From: Mesotaenium endlicherianum | Taxonomy: Eukaryota; Streptophyta; Zygnematophyceae; Zygnematales; Mesotaeniaceae | NCBI GenBank assembly: GCA_009602735.1 | Contig: WELA01006423.1 | Span: forward strand, 5,257 to 38,967 | Direction: 5' to 3' | Length of the DNA: 33,711 nucleotides | Shown: positions 11,104-21,412 of the stretch, piece by piece | How the letters are laid out: each line of letters starts with the position of its first letter | Numbering within the stretch: the stretch's first letter is position 1 | Program-made: the position numbers and the translations under genes | The notes under the pieces: model-generated | What the model was told of the DNA's origin: nothing | Database searches by the model: none | The model's input: the letters and a program-made list of their open reading frames with translations, nothing else

Positions 11104-11211
11104 AGTTACTTTGTGCTCGTATCTTTGCAAGCTATTTCTATTCCTATTATATTTTGATAACATTAGGCATAAGAAAGATTATCAAAACGTCGGTTGTCAT
11201 GGCCATATAGG

Positions 11212-14200
11212 ATGCTGGTTAATGTTGAGGATGAAGAGGATCTTTGTCCGTGGGGTGTCTTAGAGGATTCGACCACTTTTTTGTCATATGATAAGTTCGT
11301 CGTCTTACCACTGGATAAGCTTATACGTTTTTACTTCTCCTATGGAGATGCTAGCTCTGGCCTTATATTCAAGCAGTTTCAATCAGACCTAGTTTTTGAG
11401 TCGCACCTCGAAAGCTTGGCCAAGCTACTCAAAGCAGAGCTGCAGTGTGCCATATTCCACATAGGGCTGGTGATTATTCCTTGGCTATGGATGGGTTTAC
11501 TCTCGGACAAAATAGTTGTGAAAGCAGGTTACCTCTCTAATGCACAGATAGCTTACTGGGAGAATTTCTACTTGAACACGTTTGCAGAGGTAAGGTTCAG
11601 TTGCCATGGAGCTAGATATTCCTGGTGATTACTAGCCCTCGTACTTGTAAGCTAGAGGTATAATGACAACGAGAAACATTTTTCTCTATAATTAGCTACA
11701 GTCTTCTCCTCCTTGGTTCGTCCAGACCACGGACTGTTAGGCTTCCACCATAGCTTCTTGCACATCATCTAAATTGCACCACCATATCCGTGCCCACCCT
11801 GTGCCTATCATGCGCCACCAACTGGCCTTCCGTAAACCTTCTACAGAGGATAAGTTTGACGCACGAAGTCTTCAGTTGAATTAGCCCCTTGCATCTGGCA
11901 CCTGAATTCCGTTGGGAAGCGCGTCAGGCTGACGTGTCTTAGGATGATTAAAGGTCAACAACATATTCTGTGTGACTGAAGCTTTCTCGAGGGGAAAAAT
12001 GCATGTGGCAGAGGAGCAAGGCTTGATGGAAACCGTTCATATCACATCAATCTCTAATACATGTGACAAAATTAAGACTGAGGAACGGGGTCATGCTGCG
12101 CCATTGTTGTGCAGTTCCTCTGCGTCAACCAGCTGGACATTGGCCAATGCCCCAAGGTGGAAGTCGAGGCCGAGGCACACTTGCACACTCTCAAGGCAGT
12201 GCTCAGCTCGCCATCGCCAGATGCTGCTCCCCGCGTGCTCGTCCCCCTCGGAGCCGGCAAGGACTCCATCACGGTCTTTGAGATGGTTTCTGAGAAGTGA
12301 GGGTGACTCCCTACTCCCTCTTCCAGCCCTTCTGATGCCTCCCACACCACTCGGTCGGTCACTCTGTCAATCAGTCAGTCTGCGTGCCTTGACTTGCATG
12401 CACAGGCACCCCCGGAGATGACTCGCTGGGTTAAGGAAGGACAGAAGGTGGCAGAAGAAGGGCAGAAGAGGCAGAAGAGGGCAGCCTAGGGGCAGAAATA
12501 GGCAGTCTACGGGCACAAGCGGCGGGCTGCATGTAATCAACGTGCTACTAGAAACATACCATGGCTGCCAAAATGGAGTGTGAGCTGAAGTGAAGTTCAA
12601 CCTGCGACCTGGGCGATGGTCGGCTGCCTCACGGCTTAAAGGTGGCACGTGGTTATAGAGTAGGCTGGTGCGAAAGAACGGAGTGCACCCCTGTTGCGAA
12701 TCTGTTGTCATAATTGCCACGGCTCCGCTTTCGCATGCACAGGAGGTGTGTGTGTATCATTGCTTCTAAATGTAGGCGTGGCCTCTTCTCAGTCACTCTC
12801 ACTCACACTCACACACGCACACAAGCACGCACGCGCGCGTGTATACACACACATACATACACGTGCTGTTTCTGTTCCACCTCCTCCTTCGCCTGCACGA
12901 CTCTTAGGCATCAATTTCGCGCTTCTCCCCTCGTATCACTAGCTGAAGAGTGCAACGTAGCCAACACCCATACATCTTACATATGGACAATCATATGCAT
13001 GCATGTACATCCACACATGTCTATTGTCCATAGGCAGAAGCCTATGCGAAATACCAATCTTTTGTGTATCAATTTTGTGTTTACTGTGCTAGGCTCGAGC
13101 ACATGGAGGGCAGTAGCAGCGCGTGGTTCTTCTTGGGGGACCATTGCGGGGAGTACGCGCGCAGCTGGCGCTACGACGCCATCGTGAGCGCGTCGGGCGC
13201 GAGCGAGCCCCCCGTGGTGATGGCGCACGTGTTTGAGGACCCCGCATGGGAGAGCTCCTGCAGGCCAGGTGTCGTGCCGTGCGGGCACCCTTGGGCTGGT
13301 CTGGTGGCCTTCTGCAGCGTGCTCGCCAGCGCGTACCTTGGTCAGGCTCTTCTTAAACCCTGAACCCTGAATTGACCTTGAACCCTGAGCCCGCCTCCTC
13401 GGTACTTGTCTCCTACCCTTGTTCTTTGCGTGCCCCACCCGGGCGCCCGGCAGAGACAGCTGTTGTGAGAGAATTCGATTGTCAGGTGCATGGACCCGCA
13501 CACAGTGGCAGAGGGCAGGGGTTGCTGTCAGAGAAGTGGATTGCCAGATGCATGCACCGTCGTACAGTAGCAGGGCGGGTGCAGATGGAAATGATTATGC
13601 TTGGGGTAGGGGAGTTGGGGGGGTGGGGTGATATACGTGTCTGAGCTTGTGACGGTGCAATGCGGTTGTGCCTCCGCCTACTTCTGCCGCCTGCTGCCTG
13701 TTCCAGAGACTCAACCTGAGGTACAGGGTTATTGTGCGCCAACTCCCCCCNNNNNNNNNNNNNNNNNNNNNNNNNNNNCCCCCCCCCTCTCCTCCTCCTG
13801 CTCCTCCTCCTCCTTTCATGCCTTTAATCTATCTGCACCAAGCACTCTAAAGAGTACTCTGTCACGGGTTCTCAAGCAAATGCCTGCAAAGGTTACTTGT
13901 GCCGGAGGCCTACACGCCTGGCAGCAATGAAGCAAGACGGCATGCACGCATGCGCGCAGGGCAGGCAGGCGGGGCAGCTGGGCAGGGCGCTTCCCAGCCA
14001 TCCTGTTGTAGTGTTGGGTGGTGTGCTGTGGTGCGGCGTGGCAATAAGCTCGGCATGCTGCCCTGGCACCGCAGGCCCCCCTCTTCCTCCTTGCCGGCTC
14101 CCTTTCTCTTCGCCCTCCTTTTTTCTCCTTCTCCCCCTATCCTCACCCCTCCCCTCACCTCCTCTCCCTCGCTCTTTCCCCTCCCTCCCCCTGGCCCTCA

Positions 14201-15321
14201 GGCTTCAACTACATAGCGGTGGGCAATGAAAGGAGCGCCAACTTCGGCAACACCACCTACATGGGGCTGCCCGTGAACCACCAGTACGACAAGAGCTTCG
14301 AGTTTGAGAGCGCGGCGCATGCGTACGTGAATGCGCACGTCGCGCCCGGCCTCCACTACTTCTCTGCGCTGCAGCACCTCTGGGAGCTCCAGGTGGCGCG
14401 CGAGTTCTGCAAGTGAGTCAGCGAGGGCGATCCTCTGTCCGCAGCAAGTGCCGTTGTCCTTGCTCTCTTCCCTCCCATCCTCCCTCTCACTCCGTCGCTT
14501 CCGCCCTATCAACCCACCTGTCTCCCTGCCCCCCTCCCATTCCCGCCTTGCCTCCTACGGCTGGATTATGCGCCTGCGTGTCGTGGTCTTACCTACTTTT
14601 TGTGCGTGCTCTCTTATGGCTGCCCTTTCTCCCCTCTGCTGCGTATCTGCTGCATGCATCGAATTTCTGCTTGCTTCATGGTTTTATTATTTTCTTCTTC
14701 TCGTCCTCCTCCTTACCATCTCCCTTCTCCTGCTCCCTTCTCCTTCTTCTCCTTCTCCTTCTTCTTCTCCTTCTTCTTCCCCTTCTTCTCCTTCTTCTTC
14801 TCCTTCTTCTCCTTCTCCTTCGTCTTGCCGACTCCCTCTCTCTGATGATAATGTGGGGCAGCTTGTCTTTCAAGCTGACCGACGCCGGGTGCCACGGCCA
14901 GGTCGTTGCACGTTTGTATTCCACCGTTGTCGACCAACCTTTGTAGATTTAGAGAGAAAGAGAGAGGCTATTCTTAGGAAGTCATCTTACATGGTCAAGG
15001 GTCAGCTTCCTGACTTGGGGTACACAAGGCAAGGACTATGAGCTCATGTGCTGTGCTTGCTCGCAGTCGCGGAGGGGGAAGGAGCGGATCAGCAAGAGGA
15101 GAAAGAAGGCTCCCAAAAGGAAAAAGAGTTGAGGCTGAGAGGGCAGCCATGCATTCTCTTCTGGCTCTCTCAAGTGTGGCCTTCTGCACCCCACGGGGGC
15201 CTGCCCTGCAGCCGCCCTCTGGCATGCGGAAGAGGCGTCTGACCCACTCAAGGGGTAGTCTGGGTGCTGACAAGTGGCGGGTTTGGTGGTGGCACTGACG
15301 TAGGCTTTCTGTGTTTGTGTG

Positions 15322-15359
<38 letters not shown>

Positions 15360-16759
15360 GTGGTGGTGGTGCAGGCATCCCAAGTACCTGCCGCTGTTCA
15401 TCAGCTGCAATGAGGCTCTGGTGTGTCAGCCACCCCTCTTTTCTCCCGCCCTCCCACCCGCCCGCCCGCTCGCCCGCTGCTATGAACCTTACTCTTGCTC
15501 TTGCTCTCGCCGCCCCTGCGTCCTCCCTCCCATCTGCTGCGGGCTCTCCTCCTTGCTCTGGCAGGCCCGTGTACCTCCTTTCGGTCCGCTGCTGGCCCTT
15601 GCTCTTGTTCTTGCCGCCTCTGCTCCCTCTCTCCCTTCCGCTGCGATGGCTTTTGCTCTTCTTTCCTCTTGCTTTGGCCACAAGTGCTCCCTCTTGCCCG
15701 CCCCTGCTCTGTTGCTCTTGCCTTTCGCCGGTCCAGCAGAGGCCTCTGACGCTGCACGCGTGAATCATGTCCTGTTGGCCCATAACGAGATGCAATCTCA
15801 CGAATCTCACGAGCAGCTTTGGATGTGTTTGTGTGTCGGGGTGTGCTTGTGCTGGCCGGTGTACTTCAGGCAGGGTCTGTTGGTGTGTTCCCTTTGCTTT
15901 GCTGTGCTCGCGTCTGGTTCTGTGCACTTCTGACACATCCATCGTGTTGTCATCTATCTATATGGCTGGCGCATGACCGAGATAATGTATGTATCATATC
16001 TGATCATATTTTGAAAATATATATCCGCACCCATCTTGCCTGCCTGGTACCTTACAAACAAGCAGCGCATTGAACCTCAAATGTGTGAAGAAGTTGAGTT
16101 CTTTAGGAAGCAATGCACAATGGGAAGTGCACCAACTCATCAGAGCTCACAGGTTGACAGCACACGAGCTCCCCCCATACAGGGGGAGATGACGGGGAGC
16201 ACCCGCCCCCCGCGTCTCAGCGCCCACGCCCTTCTGTATCATCCCACATGGCGCGTGGGCGTGTGCGCCCGCCCTGCGCGTCTGCACACGCGCCCTATTC
16301 TCATTCCACGAGGCGCTTGCATGTCTGGGCGTTCCTTTGCTGAGCTTCCCTGCGGCGCGCTGGTGAGCGAGTGAGCAGGGCGGCACCAGGTGGTGCGGCG
16401 CGTGCTCCAAGTGCCTGTTTGTCTGCATCCTGCTGGGGGCCTTTTTGGAGCCGCCCCAGGTGTGGGCCATCTTCGGCGACGACCTGCTGCAGAAGCAGGA
16501 GATGGCCGGCGTCCTGGAGGAGCTGCTGGGGCGGGGCGGCAAGAGCAAGCCCTTTGAGTGCGTGGGAACGCCCGAGGAGGTTGCACACGCGCTGTTCCTC
16601 TGCAAGCAAAAGTACAAGGAGTTTCTGGGAGGGCGCAGGATGCCACGATTGCTCGCTGACTTGGAGCTCCCGCCAGATGCAGGGAGATTGCGGCTGAAAG
16701 AGGATGTTAATTGTGAGAACTTGCTGCCTGATTGGCTTCGACCCGACTCAGAGGCGTAG
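11212..16759 (+). CDS. murL: MurL-like PP-loop protein (putative UDP-MurNAc-L-Ala-L-Glu epimerase family)
   Basis: The six exons are 11212-11589, 12115-12296, 13093-13340, 14202-14412, 15375-15420 and 16379-16759. Junction phases 0, 2, 1, 2, 0 all match, giving 481 aa. Motifs in order: an N-terminal helical region ending KAGYLSNAQIAYWENFYLN (residues ~100-120); a PP-loop ATP-binding motif PLGAGKDS (170-177); FFLGDHCGEY (~198-207); then NYIAVGNERSAN (272-283) and VNHQYDKSFEFE (294-305). A four-Cys set follows, C351 then W-C361-x-x-C364-x-x-C367, and KPFECVG near 412. This order fits the bacterial MurL family, which epimerises the terminal L-Glu of UDP-MurNAc-L-Ala-L-Glu using ATP. In Xanthomonas it works with MurD2 to replace glutamate racemase. 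The acidic N-terminus shows no obvious transit peptide. Exon 1 is clearly AT-richer than later exons. An upstream non-coding or transit-peptide exon cannot be excluded, since TAG at 11208-11210 could be an acceptor. The gene structure is strong; the epimerase function is inferred. Confidence 0.68.
12297..13092 (+). other. MurL-like gene intron 2 with short repeats
   Basis: The intron holds a GGCAGAAGA-type purine minisatellite at about 12434-12510. An AC/CA tract occupies about 12800-12862. It ends ...GTGCTAG before exon 3, and no coding sequence is seen. Confidence 0.7.
13341..14201 (+). other. MurL-like gene intron 3 with assembly gap
   Basis: The intron starts GTCAGG and ends CCCTCAG. It has a run of 28 N at 13751-13778 between C-rich flanks, and C/T-rich sequence before the acceptor (14070-14200). 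The open frames across the gap are not genes. Confidence 0.75.
14413..15374 (+). repeat. MurL-like gene intron 4 with CTT/CTC tract and (CTG)11(GTG)5
   Basis: A pyrimidine tract of TTC/TCC units fills about 14695-14825. Eleven perfect CTG units lie at 15324-15356, followed by five GTG units to 15371. They run directly into the CAG acceptor of exon 5. Poly-Ser, poly-Arg or poly-Cys open frames here are repeat translations. Confidence 0.85.
15421..16378 (+). other. MurL-like gene intron 5
   Basis: The intron starts GTGTGT. Its first 350 bp are C/T-rich with CTTGCTCTTG-like units, followed by an AT-richer segment near 15950-16060. It ends GAGCAG just before the exon with the CxxCxxC motif. An alternative acceptor at 16387-16389 exists but would break the phase with the preceding exon as modelled. 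Confidence 0.65.
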
Positions 16760-18570
16760 GACGGCTGGGGCCAGGCCAGTGTTGGGAGGGGAATAAGGAG
16801 TAAAGAGAGAGATTGCAAGAAAGAGCGTTGGTGGCTTGCTTGAATCCTGTTTCAACGCCCTTTGCAGATCTCCTAGCTTGCAATATTTATTTTCTTGCTT
16901 CTGCCAGGGTTCTCGTACAGAGGGGGACGGGTGCTATACGGCGGCCGGCACCACAGGGGACTAATTTAGAGTAATATGAGTTGGGGCATAGGGTCGAGGA
17001 CTCCACTTACTTAGAACTGAAGTGTTGAAGTTGTTAAATTTAGTTGATACCAAAATTTTCCGGCATACAAAGGGGCCAGGACCACTGTTAGCAGGTTTCT
17101 TTGTTGCTTCAAGTGTAGCCTTCCACTCATTGTACTGACTGAACAGTGAGTAGTCAAGTCGATCATGCACATGAACCATTTATTTCACGAGTTGCTGCAT
17201 TGCCATGAGAGCATATTTTGGAGATTAACATGGCCTTTCTTGACTGTACCTATTGCTGCGTAACCCGTCTCATCATCCTACAACCAGAGTGTTTATGCTT
17301 CCATGCAGTAAAATATTCATGGGAGGGAGAATTTATTACCGGGATGGCCTGCGGAGCTTGTGACAGGCAATTCAATATTTTGCACCTGATATTGCCCAAA
17401 AATTGCTTAAACTACCTTCAAACCTCTGGACACCCGAGCTTTGTCCTCCTTCCATTTCTAAATTGATTTTTATACGGATGCCCACAAAAAACCGCAGAGC
17501 ACGTCAGATATAATGCTTACAACTTCTCATGTGGTAGGGCACATATGCATAACAGGGAAGTCTCCCCAATTCTCACAATTCACTCTCAACAATCGCGGGG
17601 GAGGAGGCCCTGAGCATGAGCATGAAAGAATTTGGACATACATTTCCCCATGTACATTACCAAGGCAGCTCAATCGAGTCAACAGTGAGCCATCAATACT
17701 GCAACCTATAAACAACTCGAGGTATGCAGCATGGAAAAGGTCAATCAATTGCACGCGTAAACATTACTTAGTGTTTCTCCAAGCAGCGCGTTGAACAACG
17801 TGTATCCTGGTCTATAGCACTCTACCGAAACACAATTTCTTGACTTAGTAAATATCTGTAGCCCTATTTAATGATAGGATATCGTGTCATCTTCTTTCAA
17901 TCACGAATGGGTACAAAACACGGCATTTTGCTCAATCAAGCCTGGCCATGACATCATCTGCAGGAACTGGAAGAAAACCTAAAGAGGGCAAGTGCCCGCT
18001 GGCCACGCATGCCAAGCTGAAACTGCACCATCCACCCTGAGTTTTTATTCAAGTGTGCACCGCGACCTGGACTGCACATGCAAGTTGCTATCCTCTAGAC
18101 TCTACTCTTCGACAATGCCTTCTGCAATGAGGGGATGCCCAGTGCCCGGAGAGGCCATGCTGCTTTTCATACAGCTGTAGCAAACCCAATCACCCAGAAT
18201 GTTGGCACCTGTGGACCTTCTCTTGAGGCAGCTACAAGGTCAAGGGCCCTCCTGACTGAAGAGGAGGCAAGCAGCACCTTTCTCCCCAGTGCGCCCAAAG
18301 AAAGGAGAATCTCCCTCTCCCAATTATCCAGGAGCACCTGGCGTCCGAAGCGCGACGTGCTCTGTTCCATTTCTCACCCAGATCATCCACCAGACAAGTT
18401 GTTTCCCGCCTTTTTACTGACGGAGGGAACGTTTAACACCACCAAAAAAGTGTATTCCATCTGGTGTCCCACATATCAGAGACCTCAGGCATCGGCATTT
18501 TCCCTCCGAGCTGTGTGTCCACCTTGCCACCTTGGCCACCCTGCCATCTCACAGCCGCTGCGTAGAACCT
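16760..18570. other. Convergent intergenic region, no gene recognised
   Basis: This stretch lies between the ends of the MurL-like gene (+) and the CxxC-protein gene (-). Open frames exist on both strands (for example 16961-17179 minus, 18135-18581 plus, 18167-18370 minus). None has a recognisable motif or supporting splice structure. Parts should be 3' UTR. Confidence 0.5.
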
Positions 18571-20047
18571 TCAGCTCGTGAAGAAGCGCTTCCACGACTG
18601 CCATGGCAGAAACCCTCCTGCAATACAGCAGCCACATCAAGCATGCGTACCCGTATTGTTAGTCACATCCTCAAAGTCTCCCGCTTTGCACACGTTTCTT
18701 GAACATTCCGCCGCAAAATTGGGAGTTAATGGCCTTTAAGACACGCAAGTAAAATCATTCGCTTGTGTTCGTTCATGAGAAAGCAACGACCACGAGAAAT
18801 GTACAAGCACGCACACAAGCCCTCATCAGGCAACCCTGCAGCTGCTGCATTGTGTACCGGTTACAGAAGCACGCATCCTACTTTAACACTATGGTAAACG
18901 GAGACAACCTGACTCCGGCTAAGTGACTTTTGCTGGACCTACTCGCAAGGTCAAGGCTGTAAAATCAATACAGTAAGATCACAAAAAGAGTGAAGGGTAA
19001 TAATTATACCGCATCCCGTGCATCGACGGTAATAGCGCCCGACGAGCTCGAGGCCTGAGCCACCGCACACCTGGCACTTCCTCTGTGCTACCTGCAAGTT
19101 TGTGCCCGGCGCTTGAGATGAGAGCTTGTCGCTTACATCCCTTCAAGGCTTACAAGTCTCTCCAAGGGCTGATTGAAGACACCTGCCTTGGAGGGCGCAA
19201 GATGGATACAGCCTGGACAGCACTCCAGATGGAAACCGACTGCTTGTAAAGTGCTCCCATGCTTTCTTACTGAAGCATCATCCTGTTAAAAGCATGAGGG
19301 GCCTGCGCTCCAACTGCATAAGTAGGAAGAGCACTTACAATCCGTTTGCTGAACTCCACCCCAGCGACGACAAATGGCGTCACACCAGCTGCATTCACCA
19401 CCCACAGCGACTGACGTCAATGGTTTCTCTACCAGATGCCATCGCAATTATCCAAGTAGTTGAGTTACTGTTAGCAGATACTGTATGCTTCAATACTCCT
19501 GCATGAATAGGGTAGGCACCAGGACGGAGGGACGCAGGGACTAACGGATAGCCCTCCTGGTTCAGTTTGAGGTACATTGTTGCCCTTCAGACATATCTTC
19601 TTAGCAGTACGTAGTTAGGTGCAAGACAGCCCTGGTCCTGCTACCCCTCTCCTGTTTGACGAGCTTCGTGCATTGCACATCATGTCACACAGTTTGTTGA
19701 CGTGCTCCAGGTAACAACAAATGATGCCAAATACTTAGAGCCTCTCCTAGACAACAGAAAAGCAGGTCCTGAGAAATACCTACAGCTCCAGCAGCGACTT
19801 GCCACGTTATCTCTGACTTCCCAACCTCAGCGGCTACTTCTGCAACATTGATAGCTGCACGTGGAGACATTTCAGAAGGCCCTGAGCGCTTCCTCAGACA
19901 TATTCGCTGCACGCGCTTCGAGCTCAAACCTTTTCCCCCTGAAAGTGCCCCTAGTTCGACGGAGTTCTGAAGTATGGTGCAGCTGCTTGCTTTGTGGGGT
20001 ACCAGAGCACTCAGAACTACGCTTGCCTTGAGGACATGAGTAGCCAT
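18571..20047 (-). CDS. Predicted plastid CxxC (DnaJ-like) zinc-finger protein, plant-conserved, unknown function
   Basis: The four exons on the minus strand are 20047-19780, 19388-19339, 19091-19010 and 18617-18571 with stop. Phases 1, 0, 1 match and the protein is 148 aa. Residues 1 to about 60 are Ser/Arg/Lys-rich with few acids, like a chloroplast transit peptide. Then come AAGAVAGVTPFVVAGVEFSK (about 85-104), C112-Q-V-C115-GGSG, C130-T-G-C133-GG, and the C-terminus FLPWQSWKRFFTS. The pair of CxxCGG motifs resembles half of a DnaJ cysteine-rich zinc finger and would bind one metal. I recall small plant proteins with this same arrangement and a PWQSW ending, but no established function. Very short exons (50, 82 and 47 nt) mean a plain ORF scan misses most of it. 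Confidence 0.85.
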
Positions 20048-21412
20048 CTCCCTTACAAATGAAGATATAGGTTAGTAACCTCCAATTCAGATCAGCACAT
20101 TTAGGACTGAGCGGCGAGTTTGGTGATCTCAAGCTTTTCAGGCAACAACTCCCAGAATCTTCTTAATTCTTCGTGTGCTGAAGCTCCATATGGTCAATAC
20201 TGATTCATCTAGCGATGATGCTCTAAGAAATAAAAAATATGTTGAAGGGGCTGGTTTCTGTGAGACAAGGTCCAGCTAGGGGAACCGCGAGGGCAGACTT
20301 TGGATGCATAATTTATACTTGTGACAGTGCCTAGTTATGGCGTATACGTGGACGTTCTCTTAAACAGCCAGAGCAGTTTCACACGTGGAAAGCTGAATCA
20401 GTCGGTTTTTACACTCTAAAATTCTTAATCCGGTCCGAGAGTGTCGTGGAGGCTGACGTCGAACAATGCGACAAGCAGTACTGGCGCCTAGCAGACGGCC
20501 CACCGTTATGGCAAAATTTTCACGGGATGTAAGGAACATTTAAGCCGCGAGCGCCGATCGAAGTTAAGAGCCTACGGTAATTTTGCAGAATATAGTTACC
20601 CCAAGCCTGCCCGCTGAGGAGAAGAAGTCACGTTCGGAAGAGCTGTCGGGAACTGTGGAGTAAGTCGGGGATGTCGAATGTATACCCCGAACCTAACAAT
20701 GTGGCATAGCTTGTGCAACGTAGTCCATATGGTGGTACTCGTCGCTCAGTGCTCACTAGTGGTCTCTATTACTCGCCCTGACTGGGGTTGGTAGAATCGC
20801 TCAGACCTTCGCATTTCACACTCCCGACTTTGATGCCAATCCTCGACTTCCGCGTTCAAGATTTGTAGATGTTGCATTGTGCACAGAGTTGCAGGAAGCA
20901 AGTTGGGTGCTGTCGGGCTCTGGACTCTAGTTCATATATCATTGCAAGATCGCGAAGCTGACCTGAAATTGTCTAGGGCCAAACTGTGACCGACTCCAAG
21001 AGCGTATGAGACAAACAAGTGTTCCAGGTTGCCCCTGTGACGGCTCACGGAAGTCGATGGAAACATGGGCCAACATTGGCCAACATGAGCAAATTGCTTC
21101 ACTTTAATTAGTGGCCCGCACGTCCTTTTGACTCCGTTCCCGAGAAACAAGACTTCTCAGTTTCGGCCTATACCTGACCTGTCCTAATTGCACTTAGCAA
21201 GAGGGGCTAATAAGATACCTTCGTATTGACAAGCGTGAACATCATGGCCATGCGTACATCGCTCACATGTTGAATGCACATGCCTCAAAACGAACTCTTC
21301 AAAAGTTTCACAATATAATAAGTCTGTATCGAGTATGAAGGCAAGAACTGTCCATCTATAATAAATGGTGAAATAGGGGAGCCACAGTTGACTGGAAAGC
21401 ACGCGCGATAAG
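20048..21412. promoter_or_regulatory. Divergent intergenic region between the CxxC-protein and RG-lyase genes
   Basis: A 1365-bp region that should contain promoters for both flanking genes, which are transcribed away from each other. I see no long ORF with protein-like composition, no tandem repeat and no RNA gene. Confidence 0.5.

Noticed and set aside
13355..13392. AACCCTGAACCCTGA units resembling plant telomere repeats
   Set aside because: Only two or three imperfect copies, with CCCTGAA rather than CCCTAAA, inside an intron; too short to be an interstitial telomere.
14995..15942. 315-codon minus-strand frame
   Set aside because: Covers introns of the MurL-like gene and includes poly-Ala/Pro from the CTG and CT repeats; no motif.
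18135..18581. 148-codon plus-strand frame
   Set aside because: No recognisable motif and it overlaps the last exon and probable 3' UTR of the opposite-strand CxxC gene.
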